Source: Edwardsiella tarda ATCC 15947 = NBRC 105688
Lineage (GTDB): Bacteria > Pseudomonadota > Gammaproteobacteria > Enterobacterales > Enterobacteriaceae
Assembly: GCF_003113495.2 (NCBI RefSeq)
Contig: NZ_CP084506.1
Coordinates: 1,426,001-1,490,000 of the forward strand
DNA: 64,000 nt
Direction: 5' to 3'
Both the position numbers and the translations under genes were made by a program. The notes beneath the pieces are model-generated. The model made no database searches. It had not been told where the DNA came from and saw only the letters and a list, made by a program, of their open reading frames with translations. Of the stretch, positions 57,983 through 64,000 are shown piece by piece; positions within the stretch are counted from its first letter, which is position 1; the number at the start of each line of letters is the position of its first letter.

Positions 57983-59013
57983 AGCGGCGCCGTGCGGGTT
58001 AACTGCTGATACTGTGCCGCGCTCAGCGTGGTGTGCCAAAACAGTTCGCTATAGTCGTGCATATCTTGGCGGAAGGCGGAACGTACCGCCGGATCGAGCC
58101 AGGCGTGTAGACGCCGCAGGCCGAGTAGGCGGTTGAGGCCGGGTGGGGCATCGAGCCAACCGAAGGGTAACCCGCTTAAGAACAGGATGCGCCGCTGGGC
58201 GACCGCCTCGACGCCTTGCCAGGCGGGATCGCTCAACAGCGTCTGGTAGGTGACGGCGTCTTGGACCAGCACGATATCTGGCTGCCAAGCCAGCAGGTTT
58301 TCCAGCGAAACGGTGGTCAGCCCATGGCGATCAGGTATCTCGACCACGTTACGCAGGCCGAGGAGTTCCGCCGCCTCGGTATGGATCGACCCCTTGAGTC
58401 CGGTCTCCAACCCGCGTGGGCCTCGGGCCGCATAGAAACGGATCGCCGCCGCCGGCGTGTCGGCAAAGGTTTGGGCCTGGTCGATAAAACGTTGTGCGAG
58501 TGCCGCCTGGCGTTGGGCGCGCGGCGCGGCGCCAAGCAGGGCGCCGGCGTTTAGCAATTGGTGAGGGCTCTGTATCAATCGGCCATCGAACAGCAGCCAA
58601 GGGATCTGGGTCTGGGTGCTAATGCGGCGGGCGGCAGAGATCCAGGCGGCATCCATATTGCCGGTATCGACAATCAGATCGGGGTGCAGGGCCACCAGGC
58701 GTTCCAGCGAGAGCGAGCTGGCGCGCCCGGCCAGACGGCCATATTTAGGCATCTTGCGAAGAGCTTCGGGCAGGAAACTCGCTGCCTCCTGCCCTAGATC
58801 CAAGGAGGAGAACCCCACCATTTTCTCCGGGACTAACGCCATTAACAGCAGATCCGCAGGGGGGCCGGCGCTGACAATCCGCCGGATCCGTTGTGGCGCG
58901 GGGAGGTGGCCGACCTGAAATGGCGGCGCACTGGTCTCTGCTCGGCAAAACGCCGTGGGAAATAGCGGGGCGGTAGCGAGCGCCTGTAGTAATACTCGGC
59001 GTGAGATCGGCAT
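57979..59013 (-). CDS. periplasmic metal-chelate binding protein (FecB/BtuF fold)
   Basis: A 344-residue class III binding protein. The N-terminus MPISRRVLLQALATAPLFPTAF has a twin-arginine-like RR followed by a hydrophobic stretch, so Tat or Sec export is possible. Lobe motifs RIVSAGPPADLLLMAL and LVALHPDLIVDTGN are visible. The strand with ARGPRGLETGLKGSIHTEAAELLG recurs in iron- and nickel-complex binding proteins. First gene of the operon. The upstream 50 bp are very AT-rich with a weak Fur-like AAATGATTAT word, not enough for an operator call. Confidence 0.88.
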   Translation of the reverse strand: MPISRRVLLQALATAPLFPTAFCRAETSAPPFQVGHLPAPQRIRRIVSAGPPADLLLMALVPEKMVGFSSLDLGQEAASFLPEALRKMPKYGRLAGRASSLSLERLVALHPDLIVDTGNMDAAWISAARRISTQTQIPWLLFDGRLIQSPHQLLNAGALLGAAPRAQRQAALAQRFIDQAQTFADTPAAAIRFYAARGPRGLETGLKGSIHTEAAELLGLRNVVEIPDRHGLTTVSLENLLAWQPDIVLVQDAVTYQTLLSDPAWQGVEAVAQRRILFLSGLPFGWLDAPPGLNRLLGLRRLHAWLDPAVRSAFRQDMHDYSELFWHTTLSAAQYQQLTRTAPL

Positions 59014-59557
59014 GGTGGCTTACCTAGAGAGCTATTGCGATAGCGCGCTATATAATCATTTATATATCGATAATAAATTGAGCGGTATCAACATTTGGAA
59101 ACAAAATGAAATATTAAGAGCGAGTGAGCGGGTGGGGGAGATGGCGATCGTCGGCACGAGGGGAGGTGCATCAAGGCGAGGACGGCGTGATACCCGCGAA
59201 ACAGACTAAGCGCCCGTCGTGGCGGATGGCGATATAAGGGGACGATTGATCGCGCCCCCTGGGCGATATCGCGCTAGCGTTCATGCCCTATTCCGGAGGC
59301 TTATTTGATATAATCCTGATCAATATATATCAATATATTGATACCGCCGCTCACTAGCCGATATGGCATGGCTATTTCCCCTGGCCCGAGCTGTGTAAAT
59401 AACCGAAGGAAAATACAGCGTTCTTCGTGCAGGGAGTGCGTTGGCTGTAGCGTCTTCTTGCACTACCGGATGAACACGCTTTCCGCGTCGCCCCTGAGTG
59501 GGGTGCAGCCAGCACACGGCCAACGTCACGCATTTATCGCCTGTGGCAGCCGCATAT
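59014..59557. other. AT-rich region upstream of the metal-uptake operon
   Basis: A 544-bp gap with the promoter of the uptake operon near 59014-59110. It contains a perfect 16-bp palindrome TATCAATATATTGATA at 59328-59343, next to a related GATCAATATATA word, 315 bp upstream of the operon. Sequence between is mixed. Short frames in both strands have no features of genes. Confidence 0.45.
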
Positions 59558-60151
59558 TTATTGATGGGTTCGTCGTAGTTGCTGGTGATTCATTATTGTC
59601 GCTAGCAGGCATAGCATATAACCAAAAGATTCCACGCCCTCTTCTACGGCATTTTTTACGATGCGAATATAACCATTTAATAGAATATCATGCCATAGAC
59701 TCCCCATCCCTAATAGACGTGAGAAGAGCAAGATGGTTAGCACGCCACTTACCATAAAGCCATAATAGGATTGTTGAGCATAGCGGTTAATTTGGAATGA
59801 CACTGTGCGATAATTTTTCACCAGTAAAGATAACGCCAGGAGGACGCAGAGAGCGACTAACCATTGCCAGAGTCCGTCGCAGACGAGATCCAACAGTGCA
59901 TCTAATTCCCGAATAAACATAGCCAGAAAGGCAAGACCAATCAGCGCGTTACAATAGCGCATCGTACAATATTTTTGTGCGCAGAAAAGATGCATACTGG
60001 CGATAAAGCATAAAATCATCTCCTGGCTGATTTCGGTGAGTGAGAGTTCACTGATACCATTAGCCAGCACATGTATGTCGATCCATAGAAAAAGAATCAC
60101 TACAGCAGATAACATGGCAGAAAAAAACGGCAGTTTTAATTGGTTAAACAT
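59558..60151 (-). CDS. hypothetical polytopic membrane protein
   Basis: A 197-residue hydrophobic protein with five or six predicted spans (for example SAMLSAVVILFLWIDIHVLA near 11-30 and ALIGLAFLAMFI near 69-80), no signal peptide and no family I recognise. The Shine-Dalgarno is weak. Codon use is AT-richer than the neighbouring uptake operon. It stands alone, flanked by long gaps; the intact frame and span pattern suggest a real inner-membrane protein. Confidence 0.55.
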   Translation of the reverse strand: MFNQLKLPFFSAMLSAVVILFLWIDIHVLANGISELSLTEISQEMILCFIASMHLFCAQKYCTMRYCNALIGLAFLAMFIRELDALLDLVCDGLWQWLVALCVLLALSLLVKNYRTVSFQINRYAQQSYYGFMVSGVLTILLFSRLLGMGSLWHDILLNGYIRIVKNAVEEGVESFGYMLCLLATIMNHQQLRRTHQ

Positions 60152-61020
60152 AGCAATAGAGTGTTGCGAGTGTTAATAATCACTATTGTGATAAAAGTTG
60201 ACATGTTCTTTTTAGGCAATCGTGCGCCAGGTGGTTATCGCCTGGGGGGACGATATAACCGGGGGACGCGTCGTGTATGTCAACGCACGTGGCGAGGCCG
60301 TAACGATGGGCGGTGTGCTGGCGATTGATTAGGCACAAACGCCATGATTCATCATGATCGGTAGCGTGATAGCCGTTTGGACGTTTATCGGGCTCGGTGG
60401 TTGGTGCCATGACTTGATGATAGTTGATAATCTATACACATTGTTTGATTATATGACTTCGAGCCTAATGGGATAGGCTTATAATATGTTAAGGCGACTC
60501 ACGCATGATTCATTTGGTGAGGCGGTGAGTATCAAAGGAGTCGGCCGACAGGTTTTATTAATTGTTTTATTAACGCCATTCATGTTCTGGTATATAAACT
60601 GTTCTCATGTAAATTTCCGCAGATATATGTTCCGTCATAGGCTAGTAAGTCGCTTATTTTTTATTGTCTTAAGACGGCGAGGGGAGTGTCATAGGGCGAA
60701 ATAGTGGCAGGTAGGTTACTGAGATAAAAATAATGCTGTTGTCGCCGATAAAAGAGGATATTTCTGTTTAAACGCACGACCTCGTCGTTTCTCCATCATG
60801 GTAAGTGCGCTGAGGGTTAATGCGCGGGCGGGTTTTAAATAATCTCATGATTATATTTGTAATGGCTCGGTAATATATTCTGATGATGGTTTTGCCGCCA
60901 CGAGGCGGGGTACAGGAGAGGGGGCGGGAAGGCGCGAAGCGGGGATCGCCGCGCGGGTGAATGGCCCGGCTCACCCCGTCTTGGCGCCTGATGGCGCGCC
61001 GACGATCCGTCGGCTGCGTC
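60152..61020. other. long non-coding stretch before pduX
   Basis: An 869-bp gap, AT-rich from 60150 to 60880. The best open stretch is plus-strand 60213-60326 (GTG start right after a stop codon, 37 codons, protein-like but with no recognised family or Shine-Dalgarno); a 72-codon frame at 60486 also lacks support. No RNA gene or clear terminator is recognised. Confidence 0.4.
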
Positions 61021-61929
61021 TCAGCGTAGCCTGACGCCGCCGCTGACCAGTTTGAGCAGGTGCTGCGTAGGCCAGTGGCGTGTCAACCCGTGTCGGGCGA
61101 GGTGGTGCTTCAGCGCCTCGACATCATGCCGGCGGCGATCCAGCAACACGCCTACGACGCTGCCACTGTGCGCCACGTTGACGCCATACAGGCCGTACTT
61201 CTCCACCATGGCCAGCAGCGCGGGAAACCCCGCCTTTGGCAACAGCCGCTGGCTGGCGATGGCGCTGAGGGTGGTCGCCTCTCCCAGGCGGTAAGGATCG
61301 TGGTGCTGGCAGGCCTCTTGCAGCCGCTGCCAGGCGCGTTGCAGCGCTGCCGCCTCCGCCAGTAACGCCTTTTGGCGCGCGCGGCGATGGTAGTCCGCCG
61401 TGCGTAAGGTCAGCGGGCTTTCGAGCAGCAACACATCCACTGCGGGCGCGCTGCCGCAGGCTATCTGGGTGGAGGCATCGTTATGATCGAACAGGGTCAG
61501 CTGACGAAACAGGGTGCTGTCGGTCGGCTCCAGCGAGACACACAGCGCCGCCAGCGTCGCTTCGTCTAGCCGCCGTCCGAGATGTTGTGCGGCCGCCACG
61601 GCGGTGGCGGCGATATCCGCCGTACTGCTGGCCATCCCCTTGGCCAAGGGGATGGTCGAGTGGATCTCGATGCGTAGCGCTTGGCTCATCTGCGCCGGGT
61701 AGCCCCAGTGTTGCAGCAGGCGTTCGACCATCCGCCGGGAGAGTGGACGCTCCTGCGCCAGCGGCGCGCCGTCGCAGACCTCGACCGTGCTGTACCAGGC
61801 GACGGGACAGGAGACTAACTTCTCACTGCCTAAAATCCAACCCTGAATGAGCTCTCCGCATGATGCGGGGCACTGCGCAACCGCCACCGTATGATCCTCT
61901 CTCGCTACAACTCCGCCGCATAGTGTCAT
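61021..61929 (-). CDS. pduX: L-threonine kinase PduX
   Basis: A 302-residue GHMP kinase matching PduX: N-terminal CPASCGELIQGWILGSEKLVSCP and the GHMP ATP loop PLAKGMASSTADIAATA near 95-110. Phosphorylates L-threonine to L-threonine O-3-phosphate, the precursor of the (R)-1-amino-2-propanol linker of cobalamin. In Salmonella it ends the pdu operon; here no other pdu gene is visible, and it is divergent from the cobalamin riboswitch and cbiA, which fits its biosynthetic role. The start is not certain. Confidence 0.9.
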   Translation of the reverse strand: MTLCGGVVAREDHTVAVAQCPASCGELIQGWILGSEKLVSCPVAWYSTVEVCDGAPLAQERPLSRRMVERLLQHWGYPAQMSQALRIEIHSTIPLAKGMASSTADIAATAVAAAQHLGRRLDEATLAALCVSLEPTDSTLFRQLTLFDHNDASTQIACGSAPAVDVLLLESPLTLRTADYHRRARQKALLAEAAALQRAWQRLQEACQHHDPYRLGEATTLSAIASQRLLPKAGFPALLAMVEKYGLYGVNVAHSGSVVGVLLDRRRHDVEALKHHLARHGLTRHWPTQHLLKLVSGGVRLR

Positions 61930-62569
61930 GGCGATCGACGGATTACCATATTTTTTAGCGGGTTATGCTCTGGTATGGGGGAGAGCGCGTGAGTGGGTTT
62001 TTCCCTCTTTGCCTCCAAGCGATCGGTGTGCCAACGGCGCTATCTATCCAGGGGAACGTGCCGCTTACCGGCGGAGCCATCGGTGTAGGGAGGGGCGTCT
62101 GTGACATCAGGGAGCGTATGTAGCCCGCCACCATGTGGATCTGTGTCGTCTATAACGAATGATTATCACTAGGCGATGGCTTGATCCGTCACCCTGTCGA
62201 CAGCGATGGGGTTGCCCGATGGTGAGTAAGTCGGATAAATAATAGCGTTATTTCATCGGTCGAGCTGACTTGGTTAATGCAATTGATTTATAAAATAAAA
62301 ATAACAAATACCGATTATCATTTATCGTGTCATAACCATGAAAATGGCCATGGCCATGCTAAATTTTGCCAGTTTTTATTTGTGTGATGAGATACAGTAT
62401 GCCAGTAATTATTTTGCTTAGGTTGGCTGTGCGGGAATCGACGTCCGTCGCCGCGCGCCGCGCCTAGCCATGACAGGATGATGACGAACACGCTTCGATA
62501 ATGATGTGCGGCTTCAGGCCGCGTAGCGATATGCCGTCAACTCACTGAGTTGCTCGGCTTTCTATGAAA
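61930..62569. other. pduX / cobalamin-leader upstream region
   Basis: The first 640 bp of the divergent region. AT-rich between 62230 and 62420, where the cbiA-operon promoter is expected. Words such as AATGATTATCA (62158 area) and GATTATCATTTATC (62313 area) are Fur-like but weak. No coding frame is convincing. Confidence 0.45.
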
Positions 62570-62731
62570 GAGAGACCGACAGGTTTTGCCATCGTGTATG
62601 GCAGGGAAGGGGGTGTGAATCCCCCGCAGCCCCCGCTGCTGTGATGCTGACGACCCCGTAGATACCACTGATCGCAAGATTGGGAAGGACGGGCGAGGAG
62701 GACGCTAAGCCAGAAGACCAGCCTGTCGGTG
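62570..62731 (+). promoter_or_regulatory. cobalamin (B12) riboswitch
   Basis: Adenosylcobalamin-responsive leader. The P1 stem pairs ACCGACAGG (from 62575) with CCTGTCGGT (62722-62730). The internal GGGAAGGGGGTGTGAATCCCCC hairpin region, GCTGCTGTGA and the B12 box AGCCAGAAGACC (62708-62719) are all present in order. Downstream come a GC-rich hairpin (62779-62794) and a hairpin at the cbiA start, so control is probably translational with possible coupled termination. Confidence 0.95.
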
Positions 62732-62814
62732 ACGATCAACAACTTCGGTGGGAAGTGGGTTGCTCAGATGCACACCGTCGCCAGAGCGCTGGCGTGCGTC
62801 GATACATCCCTACC

Positions 62815-62834
62815 ACCCTGAATAGGATCAGGGT
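62815..62834 (+). promoter_or_regulatory. ribosome-binding-site hairpin of cbiA
   Basis: Perfect 7-bp stem ACCCTGA / TCAGGGT with loop ATAGGA, ending one base before the cbiA ATG. The likely Shine-Dalgarno (AGGA) lies in the loop/stem border. The same arrangement, an RBS-sequestering hairpin controlled by the upstream B12 aptamer, is known for the Salmonella cob leader and E. coli btuB. Confidence 0.8.
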
Positions 62835-62835
62835 C

Positions 62836-64000
62836 ATGACGGCGAAGCCGTATGCGTTTGTGTTGGCTGGCACCGGCAGTGGCTGTGGTAAGACCACGGT
62901 GACGCTGGGCCTGCTGAGGGTATTGCAGCAGCGTGGATTACGCGTGCAGCCCTATAAGGTGGGGCCCGACTATCTCGATACTGGCTGGCACACGGCGGTC
63001 TGTGGTGTCACCTCCCGCAATCTCGACAGCTTTATGCTGCCGACCCCGACGCTGAATGCGTTATTCAACGAGCAGATGCAGCAGGCCGACGTCGCCGTCA
63101 TCGAGGGCGTGATGGGGCTGTATGATGGCTATGGCACCGATCCCGCCTATTGCAGTACGGCGGCGATGGCCAAGCAGCTCGGCTGCCCGGTGATCCTGCT
63201 GGTGGATGGCAAGGCGGTGTCCACCTCCATCGCCGCGACGGTCATGGGGTTTCAGCACTTTGACCCGAGCCTGAATATCGCCGGGGTGATCGTCAATCGG
63301 GTCAACAGCGCGGCGCATTTTGCGTTGCTCAAGACGGCGATCGAACAGTATTGCGCCCTCCCGGTCCTCGGCCATGTGCCCAGCGTCGAGGGCATCTCCC
63401 TGCCGGAGCGTCACCTGGGACTGGTGACCGCGCGCGAATCGTTCGTGACGGCGCAACCCTGGCGTGACTTCGCCGCCACGCTCGAACAGACGCTCGATAT
63501 CGATCGGCTGCTGGCGCTGAGTCCGTTATCCGCGTTGCCCCAGGGGGCCTGGCCGGCGTTGCCCGCCGCCGATGCCGGACGCGGGCTGAGGCTGGCCCTG
63601 GCCGATGACGAGGCGTTCAACTTCTATTATCCGGACAATATCCTGCTGCTCGAACGCTGCGGCGTCGAGATCGTGCGCTTTAGCCCACTGCATGATGCCC
63701 AGCTGCCCGACTGCCAGATGGTCTGGTTGGGGGGCGGCTACCCGGAGCTGTATGCCCGGGCGCTGGCGGCGAACCAGACCATGCTAAATAGCCTGCGCCA
63801 GGCGCACCGGCGCGGCGTGGCGATCTATGCCGAGTGCGGCGGGTTGATGTATCTCGGCGGCACCTTAGAGGACGCGCAGGGCGAGACGCACCGCATGGCC
63901 AATATTATTCCCGGTCATAGCAAGATGGGAACACGGCTCACCCGCTTTGGCTATTGTGAGGTGCAGGCGTGCCAGGCGACGCTGCTGGCGGCGCCCGGCG
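62836..64000 (+). CDS. cbiA: cobyrinate a,c-diamide synthase CbiA (cut by window edge)
   Basis: 388 codons from ATG 62836, open at the right edge. P-loop AGTGSGCGKTT at about 10-20, the VIEGVMGLYDG Walker-B-like segment, and the C-terminal class I glutamine amidotransferase domain with catalytic Cys334 in YAECGGLMYLGG. Amidates the a and c side chains of cobyrinic acid using glutamine and ATP, in the anaerobic B12 pathway. It follows the cobalamin riboswitch and is expected to be the first gene of a cbi/cob operon. Confidence 0.96.
   Translation, partial: MTAKPYAFVLAGTGSGCGKTTVTLGLLRVLQQRGLRVQPYKVGPDYLDTGWHTAVCGVTSRNLDSFMLPTPTLNALFNEQMQQADVAVIEGVMGLYDGYGTDPAYCSTAAMAKQLGCPVILLVDGKAVSTSIAATVMGFQHFDPSLNIAGVIVNRVNSAAHFALLKTAIEQYCALPVLGHVPSVEGISLPERHLGLVTARESFVTAQPWRDFAATLEQTLDIDRLLALSPLSALPQGAWPALPAADAGRGLRLALADDEAFNFYYPDNILLLERCGVEIVRFSPLHDAQLPDCQMVWLGGGYPELYARALAANQTMLNSLRQAHRRGVAIYAECGGLMYLGGTLEDAQGETHRMANIIPGHSKMGTRLTRFGYCEVQACQATLLAAPG

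Noticed and set aside
59014..59110. Fur box upstream of the metal-uptake operon
   Set aside because: AT-rich words such as AAATGATTAT occur, but fewer than two good hexamer repeats of the Fur consensus align.
60213..60326. 37-codon GTG-started frame with protein-like sequence
   Set aside because: Too short, preceded directly by a stop codon and no ribosome-binding site; cannot be told from chance.
60486..60704. 72-codon plus-strand frame in the gap before pduX
   Set aside because: No Shine-Dalgarno, basic low-complexity tail, no recognised sequence; composition like the surrounding non-coding DNA.

Overview
The window looks like chromosomal DNA of a high-GC member of the Enterobacterales. 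Gene content and local order (purB/phoP, icd, uvrY-uvrC-pgsA-tRNA Gly/Cys/Leu) are enterobacterial, and the mosaic of E. coli-like catabolic cassettes on a GC-rich backbone points to Edwardsiella or a near relative. The genus is an inference from composition and gene set, not a measurement.

Layout. 1-10.8 kb is core housekeeping DNA, mostly on the minus strand: the start of phoP, a YegU-like ADP-ribosylglycohydrolase with a YegW-like GntR regulator, purB, hflD, a membrane diguanylate cyclase, mnmA, nudJ and rluE, then icd (plus strand), glpM and yecF. The glycohydrolase/GntR pair and the cyclase interrupt an otherwise familiar mnmA-hflD-purB-phoP order. 11.3-14.9 kb holds uvrY-uvrC-pgsA and a three-tRNA operon. 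14.9-17.6 kb is an AT-richer foreign islet: an HNH endonuclease, a broken phage integrase and three small orphan genes with their own terminator.

18-27.3 kb is a complete frw/pfl cassette: fsaB and frwA (HPr-EI-EIIA fusion) on the minus strand; frwC, frwB, pflD, pflC and frwD on the plus strand; and the AraC-type regulator yijO. A short-repeat array and an McrC remnant separate it from the acetoacetate/short-chain fatty acid operon atoDAEB with its two-component system atoSC (28-35.5 kb). A sigma-54 promoter and a distal AtoC site can be read upstream of atoD. Next come a LysR gene, a XapA-type purine nucleoside phosphorylase and a concentrative nucleoside transporter.

39.3-49 kb is an AT-richer sugar islet: an RbsABC-type transporter with FGGY kinase, 3-epimerase and 4-epimerase genes and a DeoR regulator. 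Together these could take an imported L-ketopentose to D-xylulose 5-phosphate. It is bordered by an unexplained coding-like remnant and an IS5/IS903-type transposase remnant. dsdCXA (D-serine use) follows. 53.4-59 kb is a tightly overlapped operon for TonB-dependent uptake of a probable metal chelate (binding protein, permease, ATPase, SAM methyltransferase, outer-membrane receptor). The right end carries pduX and, divergently, a cobalamin riboswitch leading into cbiA, the expected first gene of an anaerobic cobalamin pathway, which runs off the window.

Most genes belong to recognisable families. The less explained items are the methyltransferase in the TonB/ABC operon, the substrate of the ketopentose cassette, the islet next to tRNA-Leu, and several repeats with a suggestive position (an octamer array upstream of yijO, a palindromic element on each side of atoSC, a duplicated ribosome-binding segment at nudJ).
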